Shown here piece after piece: positions 1 to 10,315 of a stretch of DNA of 64,000 nucleotides; the first letter of the stretch is position 1, and the number at the start of each line of letters is the position of its first letter. The notes beneath the pieces are model-generated. The model saw only the letters and a program-made list of their open reading frames with translations, searched no databases and had not been told where the DNA came from. Source of the stretch: Haemonchus contortus (taxonomy: Eukaryota; Nematoda; Chromadorea; Rhabditida; Trichostrongylidae); contig LS997562.1 in NCBI GenBank assembly GCA_000469685.2, positions 25,640,076 to 25,704,075 of the forward strand, written 5' to 3'. The translations under genes were made by a program, and so were the position numbers.

Positions 1-39
1 TCTTTCAAAGCAAATCGGTTAACGCATCGGACAAATAAT

Positions 40-141
40 CTATTCTGGGTAAGATGCATCTGAGAGCGCATCAGTCAGCACAAAATTCTTCACCGTGTAG
101 TTCTCTTCAACAAGCAAAACAACAGGATGCTTGCCACTTTT
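40..141 (-). CDS. Last exon of an unidentified gene
   Basis: A 102-base exon on the minus strand begins right after a strong acceptor (CTTTTTCAG) and reads 33 residues in phase 0 to a TAG stop. The peptide starts KSGKHPVVLLVEEN and ends LSDASYPE; its composition looks like real protein, not chance. I do not recognise the family. A further open frame upstream at 142-301 (Ser/Pro/Arg-rich, MEGEIQDSPVDSPHD) might be the preceding exon, but its best donor gives the wrong phase, so I have not joined them. The rest of the gene would lie between here and the OPRT gene or be missed. It could be an unrecognised C-terminal tail of a known protein. Confidence 0.35.
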   Translation of the reverse strand, partial: KSGKHPVVLLVEENYTVKNFVLTDALSDASYPE

Positions 142-766
142 CTGAAAAAGACAATGTATAGAAAGAATCGACTTGAGAACCTCTCAACCGGCCCACATTA
201 TGATTTGGGCTGGAAGTCAGGGTAACAGCCCTTCGTTTCGGAGATCCGGCATCAAGATCATGCGGAGAATCTACTGGCGAATCTTGGATTTCTCCCTCCA
301 AGATTCAATTGCATAAGCAACAGCTCGGCAATGTTAAAGACCAAAACCTTCAGACCTTCCGCCATTACATCCCCTCCTCCTCCCCCTCTTCAGAAGGCGG
401 AAAATACCTAGGTATGCTGCTCAGCTCACTCTCAACTAGAGAACAACCTTCCCCGTTGACTTGAACTCTCTATTCTCACAGCCTACTTGGCACTAGTCGC
501 ACGTAGCAATGCCTCGTGCTGCAAAACATCAACCCGTTCAGGCCATCCTTCAACAACTAATACGTGCATTGCGTTATTGACCATTTCCTAAGCATAGAGA
601 AGATTTTACTCGAAAAAGCTAATGTTATATTGTTCAGTAATCTTTGTTCAGTAATCGAGCTGTACGCTAAATTTCACATCATTTCAGCCATCCACGCCAG
701 AGAAAATATCAATCACCTGCAGTTAATTTAGGCGCACCCAACACCTCTAAATATAACTACCTATGA
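142..766. other. Interval with no assigned gene
   Basis: Between the orphan exon and the OPRT stop I see no recognisable coding segment other than the weak minus-strand frame at 142-301 and a pyrimidine-rich run near 365-390. The missing C-terminal exon(s) of OPRT may lie here. Confidence 0.3.
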
Positions 767-1791
767 AAACTGATTTCGGCACATGTGAGTTCTTCAATTG
801 CGCCCTGCTGTCTATCTACGACAGCCACTGCATCCGTAACCTGAATTATATATCTTTTTCCATTGAAATAAGAAAAAAACATTCAAATCAACATTCGATA
901 GAAAAAAAGTACTGCTGAACTAGGGCAATGTAATTTGCGCCGAAAGATAGCGTTTCTAAGAACAATATATGAAAATTGTAGAATTGCTATTGATGACAAC
1001 CTTCAATCCCTCATTGCGGAGAGCTTCAGCCGTTTCACGAATTGACTCCCCCGAGGTAACCGTATCCTCAATGAGAAGTGCCGTGCCACCCGAAGTATAA
1101 ACACCCTTAGAAGAGAGAACATGTAGAGAGTCAGCTAATAGAGAATTCTGATCACTATAGTTTTACCTCGATGAGTTTACCCGTTCCGTAGGACTTGATC
1201 TCCTTCCGTTTCATAAGCATCGGTACATCGAGAATGTCACTTACATGCTGGAATTACTATACTAACTGTAAAATTCTGAAGAAATTAGAGGAAACCTGGG
1301 GTCTAACACAACGAATGATGATGCAACGTACTGTAGCTAACGGAAGAGCGGCGTATGGAACTCCTACAATGTAATCGTATTTGAGGTACTTTGCATTGAT
1401 AATGTCACAAAGAACTTGTGCCGTCAGACGCTAAAAGGTTCCTTCAGAAGAAGTTATATCATCGGTATTCATGAGAAGTTGCTATTACCAGCGTTCTGGG
1501 TTGGCTCATAAGTCGACGGAGGTCAATGTAAATAGGGGTCATCTGTCCAGATTTAAGATAAAATTCGCCCAATCGAAAAACCTGCAACACGTGCGATGAA
1601 GAAAAGTCATGAATAAGAAATTTCTGTGATTCAAACTTTGAAATTACAGACTAATCCTACTTTCTCCAGAAAAACTAAATTTGCATCCAGAAGACAAAAT
1701 AAGTCTGAAACTTGTCTACCTCCATCGCATAGAGGGCTTCGAACAGTCCATGGTCTACCACAGAATCTCCGTTGACTCCGTTGAAAGACAT
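767..1791 (-). CDS. Orotate phosphoribosyltransferase (UMP synthase OPRT domain)
   Basis: Transfers ribose-5-phosphate from PRPP to orotate, giving OMP in de novo pyrimidine synthesis; cytosolic. Exons by phase and splice sites: 1720-1791 (MSFNGVNGD start), 1489-1581 (FRLGEFYLKSGQMTPIYIDL), 1332-1430 (DYIVGVPYAALPLAT), 1167-1247 (PMLMKRKEIKSYGTGKLIE), 1001-1105 with the PRPP-binding loop (LLIEDTVTSGESIRET), and 767-840 (VTDAVAVVDRQQGA). These are the diagnostic OPRT blocks in order. The first five exons close in phase 0. The ATG lies 10 bases behind an acceptor-like TTTTTATAG, fitting trans-splicing. As read, the last exon hits TAG at 767 giving about 177 residues, shorter than the usual 210-230 for a stand-alone OPRT, so a C-terminal exon is probably missed or lost. 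No OMP decarboxylase domain is seen here; nematodes such as C. elegans also have a separate OPRT-only gene (family knowledge). Confidence 0.87.
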
Positions 1792-3018
1792 AATCACACA
1801 ACTATAAAAATGAAACGCATATGTACGAGTAATATTTTGTGAGTAAAGCTTAATCTGATAGAAGGCAAAACCGACATTTTTGGAACGAGCCAACAGAATG
1901 GAACAGCAGTAACGATTCTGTGAATTATTTATATGAACAAACAGTAGCAACAATAACAATTCTACTGAAGAGGTCGCTTCACAAACTAAAAATCTAGAAA
2001 ATCGTTTCACAACAACTGTAGTCACTGTGTCAACTCCTATCGGATGCACTCACTTTTAACTAGAACAGCCGCAAAGTATTCACTACTGACATGAGCAACG
2101 ATGAGCTGATGAAAATTTTATAAAATTCGTGTGTTCTCATGCATAACACGTGCACGCTTTCCGCAGTGATTCAACTAAGATGATGACGAGCAAATTGGAA
2201 AGGAATAATATCGATTACGGTCGCTGAGGAGCAATGGGGTAGCTTTTCGGAATGCTTCTCCATTCTCTTTCTGTCCGCTTGTAGATCAACTGCCGAGTGA
2301 AGTGACCCATTTTCTGGCCTTCACGAAGATCTTTAACTGACTGAAAAGGATAATGTTCAGAAATATAAGAAGGGATGAAGACACAAGTAGAAGAGTAATC
2401 GGTGAAAATGTAGATGAGGAGACGGAGGAGAAATAACGCAGCCGTTGCTTGAGCCTATTATGATGCTTAGGAACGTTCCTTAGCGGAAAAATGAAGTTTT
2501 TTTCGCATTTTACCCAAGCCTCAGGAGAGAAGAAGCACCGGGAAGGGGGAGTAAATTTCATCCAATTCTTAACCGCCCTGCAAGAGAAAATCATTTCATC
2601 TGATGCTCCTCTCTTACTGAGGCTTATGTGAAAACTATATTCCTTTGGCTAAGATCCTTTTCTAGACAGAAGCGGAACAGCTACCCATCCTTCTTTGTGT
2701 TTCGGCGCTCAGAAACGCTCAGTATTGAAAGAGAACCGTGCTCCTCTCCCAACTATATTTTGATTGAGTAATTATATGAAGAAAAGGTTCATTGCTCACA
2801 GAGCTTCAGAAATTGGCTTTGATCGCCACCATTCTATAAGAATTAGGCAAGCACAAGCCTCAACGGGTTCAAGAACCCATGTTTAGCCCCTTCGACCCTT
2901 ACAAGTTTCTCTTCCAACAAACGTACGTTCACATTCAATTGTAAATGTGTCCGACATTAAAATTCCTGACGAAGTTACTCTCCCCACTATGCTTCTGGGG
3001 TTCATAGCATGAACACTA
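1792..3018. other. Intergenic DNA
   Basis: Spacer between the OPRT start and the mrps-6 stop. A 102-codon minus-strand frame at 2286-2594 has no recognisable motif and no clear splice partners; I treat it as chance. Nothing else stands out. Confidence 0.4.
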
Positions 3019-4195
3019 TTAACGCGAAGTACATGGGGTTTCGGTAGCTGCCTAATCAAAGAGAATCAAAAACATTACAAAAAAGAACGAAAAAACAAAA
3101 TGACTGAAAAACCGCGATATAGGAGGATAACAAACCTGACGCTTTGCAGGCGGCTTCAAGATTTCTTCGAGGTTACATTTTTTAGGAACTGATGGAGTTA
3201 CTGGAACAACCGCAACATGAACCTACAATTTCAAAATACCATTATTAACTACTAGCCATCAATGAGCACCCTTCCTGTTTTTTCGGTTGCAAAGGTGTCA
3301 CAAATTCTATACCATGTCGAGATCGTGTGTGAAGATTGATTTTGTGGTCTTTCTTGCCTCGACAGACATATGAGTACGGAAGAGGAAGAAACTGAAAAGG
3401 CCTCATAGAAATGAGGTAGAAATTGCGGTTGATGCAAGGCAGAAAAGTGCCAAAAATAAGTTCTAAAAACAAACTTGGATGAATAAACAGGTTCACGAGT
3501 TTGTTTTGTAATCCTTTTGTAGGGCAAATCGCGAAATCCTAGTGATTCAACGCTTTCAATTACAGCTCCGTGATCCAGCAACATCTTACCAGCTCGCACT
3601 AATGTTTTCAAGAGATCCGCCTGAAAACTGGATAAATACAGCGAATCAACGGCAATGAATATCAAAACAAAGCAAAACGGGGTATCGAAAAAGGAGTAAT
3701 GACGCCAGGGGAGTATGCTCTACACCTCTATATGAATGTAAGAAAGATACTGCTGAAAAACGCACTGAAACCTTCGGATTCGGATTACCCGATATTTCCC
3801 GATAGACCCAGTCTCTCAGGAGTCAGTAAGACTCCACGGTGCTATTGTTAAGGTTATAATAACAATGCAGCAATAACAGTATTAATCCAGTGTAAGCCTG
3901 GGGTGGAAGGCAGGGGTAAGATATGAAAAAGTAAACAATAAAGGTGGACGGCACGCAAACGAACAGCTAATTTCTCTCATCTATCCATTGAGCTCCGTCC
4001 AAAAAAAGGAGTCGTTATTCTATCGGTCAGAAAAGAATGGTATCAAGTTTTAGTTTGCAGTGTCACTCTTACATTTGGAAGTCGAGTGTGGAATGGAGTG
4101 CACCCCTTAGACGGGATTGATTTATGCTCAAAACCTTTTATCATTCTTACCTTTGACAGGGATCGCGTAATCAACGAGACTTCGTATGGAGGCAT
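3019..4195 (-). CDS. mrps-6: Mitochondrial small-subunit ribosomal protein bS6m (MRPS6)
   Basis: Component of the mitochondrial ribosome small subunit. Four exons: 4151-4195 (MPPYEVSLITRSLSK), 3471-3620 (ADLLKTLVRAGKMLLDHG...VESLGFRDLPYKRI), 3136-3222 (ending CNLEEILKPPAKRQ) and 3019-3051. All junctions are phase 0 with GT/AG ends, giving 104 residues, slightly short of the 120-odd usual in animals, so a small exon between the second and third could be missed. The N-terminal 'MPxYEx' start and the 'LLDHGAVIxSVESLGxRDLPYKR' block are hallmarks of the S6 fold. The ATG follows a TTTTTTTCAG acceptor by only three bases, which argues for a spliced leader on the mature mRNA. Confidence 0.88.
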
Positions 4196-4198
4196 TTT

Positions 4199-4212
4199 CT
4201 GAAAAAAAGAAA
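4199..4212 (-). promoter_or_regulatory. Candidate spliced-leader acceptor of mrps-6
   Basis: On the minus strand a polypyrimidine run ending TTTTTTTCAG sits three bases before the mrps-6 ATG, with no open upstream exon. Such an acceptor directly in front of a start codon is the usual trans-splice site layout in nematodes. Inference; no transcript seen. Confidence 0.5.
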
Positions 4213-4784
4213 ACTGACCCTCGAAGACAACCAATTGCAAACGTAGAGCTGCAAAAGATGGCTAACTTGGAAACTGAAAACAGAGAAAACAGTTTGCAAC
4301 AAGAGGGGCAGTCACCACTAATTCAGCCGTCCAAGATTGGAAAATAACATGCTCCAATGCAAGGGTGGTCAAAGGTGGCGCAAACGTCGTCAACAGAATT
4401 CCGCCGAGCGACCAACTTTGTCAACCGACAATGTTCGGCACTGTCAAAGTGTGTCCGGCAATGCTGCGTTTTAACGCGCGTCGTTGAACTCTGAAAGCGC
4501 CTAATGATTAGAAATTGTTAACGAAAGGGCGCTGGCATACCATGTTGTTGTGGGTCTCACGATTATATTATGGTCCCGCATATGCAGCCACTTGTTTCGA
4601 AAACGATAACGCCACGACCCATTTCAGCGCACATGAAGTTTTGATATTTTCGTCTGACCGCGCAAAAAAAAAGCTTGTGAAGCTAATTCGCGAGTGTGGT
4701 ATTGTTGCCTATGAATCGGATTCGTCGCTTTGCGCGAGAGTGACGTCACGCGCGAAGGGATGTTGCAGAATGACTGCTTTTTTA

Positions 4785-4973
4785 AGAGTTCGACGACCGT
4801 CCGTTCGTTCGTCCTACCGTCCGACGCGTGCGTGCTGCGACGGCTGTCGCTAGAGCAGAGTTGCCAGCGCCGGCGCGTGATCTAGTGTTGTCAACAACGG
4901 TCAGGCGCCGCCGTCGCAGCACGCACGGGTCGGACGGTCACACGGACGGACGGACGGAAGGTCGTCGAACTCT
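4785..4973. repeat. GC-rich fold-back (hairpin) element
   Basis: The left arm (4785-4850) begins AGAGTTCGACGACCGTCCGT and the right arm (about 4908-4973) ends with its near-complement ACGGAAGGTCGTCGAACTCT; both contain the shared block GCACGCACG / CGTGCGTGC. The loop is about 55 bases. Sequences resembling the outer boundary (CGTCGAACTCTGAAAG) recur at 4482-4497 and, changed, at 5080-5095, suggesting several related insertions. Its CpG-rich, CGTC-rich composition differs from the AT-rich surroundings. A MITE-like or satellite-derived hairpin is the best guess; it lies 0.6 kb upstream of mrps-6. Confidence 0.5.
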
Positions 4974-5043
4974 GAAAGTAGCCACTGCGAGCCGGCGCGC
5001 AATTCGAAGTATGAAAGCAGGCTATTGTGTACAAGTGGGCTAG

Positions 5044-5846
5044 GGCCTCCGCCGCACGCAACGCGCCGGACGGACGGACGTCGAAGTCTGGAAGCAGCCA
5101 ATGTAGCATGAGCAGATCAGCGAAAAAGAAATGCAGGAGCAAAAAAAGTAACACCAGTCATGGGAAAAATTATAATCGCTCATCGATGGAGCTGTAGGGA
5201 GAACGCTAGAACTGTGAGGCGAACCCATTACATAAAACCGATTTAACTGGCCGTCCCCCAACTTCCACTATTTGCACATGATGCAGTGGAATAGCACCCT
5301 ATCATGGACAACCTTATGTAGTCTCTGCATCCATAATAATTTAGAATGTGCAGCCAAATAAACCGTAGTAAAAACCGTAGAAGTGCTGTGTGTGAAACAA
5401 TCCGCCGAAATAATTGCATTTTTTGAATGAGTCGCGACAAGTCATAAGTACAAGGATATGGCCGATATGCCTGAAAAACTAGCAACTACCAGTAGCGCAA
5501 CGTACAAATTGCGGAAAGACAATAGCTGACATTAACAAAATTTCGTGACTTAGAAATGAAAAACCGAAAAGAATCCAACGGCGAAGGGTAAAAAAGAGCA
5601 TGCAAAACAATGGAAAAGCATAACGTACACAACAACTCTGCAAAAACCCGGGCAATATTCGAGACAAAGCACATTGTTAGTAGTCACAGATTCTCCTCTG
5701 CAGTTATTACAAGACGAGTAAATAGAACCAATAAAGTAGTGAAAATCATATACAATGGCGTACAATAGCAGCAATGTTAAACATAAGAAAAATACATATC
5801 ATGTCAGGAACACTGAAGAGAGAAAGCTGAGCGAGGAATAAACGAA
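5044..5846. other. Intergenic DNA downstream of atg-4
   Basis: Short frames of 60-90 codons on the minus strand overlap each other here with no splice logic or motif. I see only a continuation of the CGTC-rich repeat to about 5100 and then AT-rich unique-looking sequence up to the atg-4 stop. Confidence 0.35.
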
Positions 5847-8800
5847 TCAGGCATCTAACATATCATCAGCTAAATCGGTGAGGGGATCTTCAGTTTCTTC
5901 GAGAATTTCAAAACCGTCGTCGATGACATAATTAGGGGCGCACATATCGTCAAACTCTGAAAACCATGACGTAAAATTGAAAAGTAATCATTATCGATCC
6001 TGCTGTCTCAATTAACTTAGTTGCATTCAATGAGACGGATTTGAAGAGCTCGGTCCCTCAACTAGAAATAACTTCCGCCTTCCTCAAAACCTGGGCATTT
6101 ATCCTATAAGTATGCAATGATTGTGCCTTTATCCAATTGTGTGATAAAACATTTGGCTAGCAACCGAAGGAATCGCTTTTTGGCAACAATTGGCAACATT
6201 TGGCGAGCACAGAGGAGAAATCATGCTGACTGACTTTGACGTGAATTCACGATTCTGGCCCAAGAATGAGTGCATCAACATCACTGGTGACCACTTGCAT
6301 TACATCTCACTGCGTAAGCTTTGATAGAGGGAAATGATGCATGTGACGCGCTATCGTCATCATTTGCTCTATCGTCCCCGAAGTAAAGCAGCCTCTCGGC
6401 AATGGTGAAATTTTGTGACTTGTTGTGCTTCCTACATAGGTTGAGGTCGTTTGTTTGAATGGAGCTAGTTTTGAGTTCGCCCACGTCAAGCGTAATAGGT
6501 AACACTCCGACAGTTTCTTAAAAACGTCTTTGAGAACGAAGAACTTGTCGAAACATCAGGCCCAATATTGTTCCACCATCAAAAACCTGACTAGCACTTA
6601 AACACCAAATAACTCCAACTAGACCCGAAACGCAACAAATCATTAATCAGCACGAAATGATTAGCATGAATTAACAACATTGCTATTTCAGATATCCTAA
6701 CTATAATCAATACACCACAAAAAGCATTGATAAATTTTAAAAAAAATTTAAAAAATCAAGAGTGACCTTTCATTTCAATTTTCGCCTTCACACCTGTGTA
6801 GGGTTCGAAAGGTGGCCAGTACTTCGGACGGTTTTCCAACTGCTCGAAAAGAGGTGGTTGTGAAGCCGGAAATACCTCCTGAAATGACAAAGCCAATAGT
6901 GTTTCCTTTACATTCGTAAGGCATTATAATTGAACGATATATACAAACATTTTTGAGATCAAGAGTGAGCCTTTCAAACGCATCCGCCGACTCGCAAAAG
7001 AATGCCAGTGCCATCGATGGATCAATCTTAATGAGTAACATAACGCTGTTGCAGAAACGACAGGTTTGTAAGAGATCCAGAAATACCTGGTCATAACTCA
7101 TGTGAAGAAGCATTTTACAATGAAATGAACTATCATCCAGCGTTTCGTCATTCAGTCCTTTGAGAGATACGGAAGCGGGTACATCTTCGTTCTATGAATA
7201 TATCTAACATTAAAGATCAAAACTTCCATAGATAGAAAAATTTAGGTTTGCAGGAGTAGAAACTGTGGCTGATACTCAACGTGGACCGAAGTGCAACGAA
7301 ACATTTACCACGTCAAGCGCATCGAATCCATCCTCGAATCTCGTGTTACCATATTTTTCTAGAACAGAGGGACGACAATAGTGAGGGTCCAGATAGATGA
7401 GCTATAATACGTGAATATCAAATGAGCGTTCCAGTCGATTAAATAATATGAATGATAAAGGAATTGCTAAACCTCTCACCTTATCACCTGCTATACCAAT
7501 GAAGTAAAGTGCATGGTTAGGCCTACCTCCAATTATACCAACACATGAGTCAAGTTTGAAGTAATTCTGCAAGGTACCGAATAAGAATAACGTATGCAGC
7601 ACTCTTGATTTTTAAGACAATGAACCTCAATAGCAGGTAGGTAACAACGGTTAATACTGGTAAGTCCCAGCCGTAAAGGGACAAGTATCAGAAGTGGTCG
7701 CCAATCGCACTTTTGGTCGTCCGACACTGAAGACTCATTGACGAGCGTAAGATATGATTCATCCACATTTCGATTATCTTCTGAAATGAAGCACACAATT
7801 CGTATTTTGCTCAAGCTGAGTGAGATCGTCAGTTTAACACAAAACTCACCCATAATTAATTTGATGGCATCTTTGGGAGGCGCTAGAGTGGCTATGGTTT
7901 GTACATCGCTTGAGACAAGAATGTTATCAAGCGCCACATGTACGGCTATTCCCGACCATGAATCAAACACAGCGAGCTTTTTTATAACCTTAATAGAGAA
8001 ACTCCTGACCGATATAGAATAGAAAGACACAATACGAAGTCAGAATAATCAACAACAAATTGTGATGAAAACAGTGATCACCTGCGCCGCCGTGTTGGGC
8101 CCAAACCATTCACCGACGGATTTTCCCTCAGAGACACCCATTTGAGCTAAACGACAACTTCATTTTTAAAAAGCTATATAAAAGGAATCAAAAGACATAA
8201 AGGGTCAAACTGAAAAGCCTAGAATTTGGAAAAATTCATAAGCCAGAACCATCAAAGTAGCAAGATGATAGAAAACAAAATTGGCTCTCAAGAGTTCTTG
8301 CTCACCTATTTGATGAATTGAGAAAAGAGCAGTCTTTTCATCCAGAAACATCCTGAGAATGCGTTCGTAGTCGCCCGATGGTGGTACGCCCTCCTTCCAT
8401 TCAAAATTTCTGCCAATGTGCCTTCGTAACAGGACTTCGCCAAGTAGCATTTGGGCACATCGCAACATGCACCCCCATCCCTGATCGGTTTCCGGACCCG
8501 TTCCACCTTCAAGGAAACAAATCAATCTGACTCTATGCCAATTTGAAACCGTATTAATTAATGGAAGCTGCAGAATGCCTTAGTATAGAAATAGCACAAA
8601 GAGGCGGACAATTGCAAAGATTAATAGCAATCTCGATGGTGATAATCCCTCTCTACTAGCAATGAGCTACGACCTTTATGAAGGAAAGGATGCCCTCCCT
8701 ACCTATGAATTTCCTGCAAAACAAAGGTTTAGCTACCACTGGTTGGTCTTATTGTTGGTCAGCAGTTGTGTCATCTGCAGCATGTCATCCGCCAATGTCA

Positions 8801-10315
8801 AAACGCCACACTTGCCTCCGCTATTGCCTTCCACTAAAACTCACCTATAGGTGCGAAATTCCTCCGGTACGTGAACCAGAAACGCGAGGTGACGTACTTC
8901 CTCAACGGCTCGAGTCCTAAAAATCTTAAGTTACATTCTTTCCAACAATTTCCTCACTTCACGGCACCTACTATACCACGGTCATTAGGGAGATGGAAAT
9001 ATTCCTCGATGTTGAAGGTTTCCAAATTTCTCAAAACATGAAATAAACGATTGAGGTGTGCCCAGTTATAGATAGCCCCTCAGAAGTAATTTTCTTAACA
9101 GATAAAATGCCACAGCTGAGCAAAGATGATTTTGTCGATTCGCCTGTAAAATTCTTGCCGTGCGCTATTGAAGATCAATATATGTAGCCTTAAAGCTCAT
9201 ATCGAATTTGATGAGACTTCACCATCAAATTGGAGCTGGCGCCAAGGACTAACGTTAAATTTACCAAGAAAGCACCAAGCAAATTTGGAAATGGCAGTGT
9301 GCCCGTTTACAAAACCCCATTACCTCTGGAGACAAAGTCCAATAAAATCGGGATTTGAATAGCAATAGAAGAGTTTCTTCCATCGAGAAAAACCTTCAAC
9401 AAAAGTGAACGCAAGAACTGTCTAATGCTAAAACGTCAGGAAAGCGGAAATCTTTGCAAAAATTTTTGCTCGGGGCAGGAGCAAGGTCTACGTGAAGCAA
9501 CCACAGCGCATGAGGTAAATTACGTGAATCTAGTTTGCCTTGATTCAGAACCTTGTGGGAAGTCTAAATGAGAAAGACTCCAAAACTGGAGGGCGAGAAT
9601 ATCAAGTAGAAACTTTGCGGCCTTTCCTGATGGTGGGTAGCTTGAAAGTTGCTCTTTAAACTGCTACCTCGTCTTCGTCTGTCTGAATGAACGCAAAAAG
9701 CCTCTTAGCAAGAAACACTTGGCATCAGTAGTGTTATCCTAACCACATGGTTCTGATCGAAAAAAATCTTTAGCGTTCTTAAATAAGAACTATATACTTT
9801 AGGGAGGAAGAACATTCACAGAAAGACGTACGCCGAGACCCCTAACATGTCTTTGGTTTTTCTACATGAGCACGACCAGAAGCACTAAGTTCCAGCACTT
9901 TTTCTTTTCGAACAGCTATTCTCTACACTCTACCGGCGTGGGCTATCGGGAAAATGAAAAATCTGCCTAGACACAATCAGGCATTTCAAACAGGAAACAG
10001 GATACACCACCTTACCGGAGCGTATGTGCTTCGAAAAGTGACCGATTAGCCTTTCCAAGACCCATACCCATAAGGGAGAATCGTACACCCAAAATCGCAA
10101 AAGTAGGGGTAGTTTTATCGCGGTGTAAGAGTTTGCGTATCGTGATCTACATCCAACTCAAAATAAAAATGAACAAAAGAAAGTTCAAGGAAATGAGTAC
10201 CTGCCCTTTTGTCGAATCGCTTTCCGAGAACAACAACATGATCAGAAGTTTCAAAGAGTGTGTTATCTTGTAATTCCCAAAATGAGGGTTCGAATGTGAG
10301 GTACGAATCAACCAT
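5847..10315 (-). CDS. atg-4: Autophagy cysteine protease ATG4
   Basis: Cleaves the C-terminus of ATG8/LC3-GABARAP proteins before lipidation and delipidates them later; cytosolic. Exon 1 is 10201-10315 (MVDSYLTFEP...HVVVLGKRFDKRA), exon 2 8845-8916 (VTSRFWFTYRRNFAPI), exon 3 8306-8506 with the catalytic cysteine in DQGWGCMLRCAQM. Later exons carry GVSEGKSVGEWFGPNTAAQV (about 8090-8155), FDSWSGIAVHVALDN (about 7850-7995), WRPLLILVPLRLGL (about 7620-7740), GIIGGRPNHALYFIG (about 7480-7575), the catalytic Asp-His pair in LIYLDPH (about 7310-7405), IDPSMALAFFC (about 6950-7190), a Pro-rich segment (about 6775-6880) and the last exon 5847 to about 5957. The end holds FEIL, a candidate LC3-interacting C-terminal motif. 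Intron 1 is 1.28 kb. Splice phases of the first three exons agree. An acceptor-like CTGCTTTCAG lies about 24 bases before the ATG. Whether this matches C. elegans atg-4.1 or atg-4.2 I cannot say. Confidence 0.9.

Noticed and set aside
1675..2049. 124-codon minus-strand frame starting at 2049
   Set aside because: Only its last part from 1791 resembles OPRT; the upstream part is a readthrough of the 5' flank beyond an acceptor-like TTTTTATAG.
4515..4853. 112-codon plus-strand frame
   Set aside because: Its second half reads through the CGTC-rich hairpin repeat; composition is that of the repeat, not of a protein.
5479..5774. Overlapping Cys/Phe-rich minus-strand frames
   Set aside because: Three frames overlap the same DNA with similar length, typical of AT-rich non-coding sequence.
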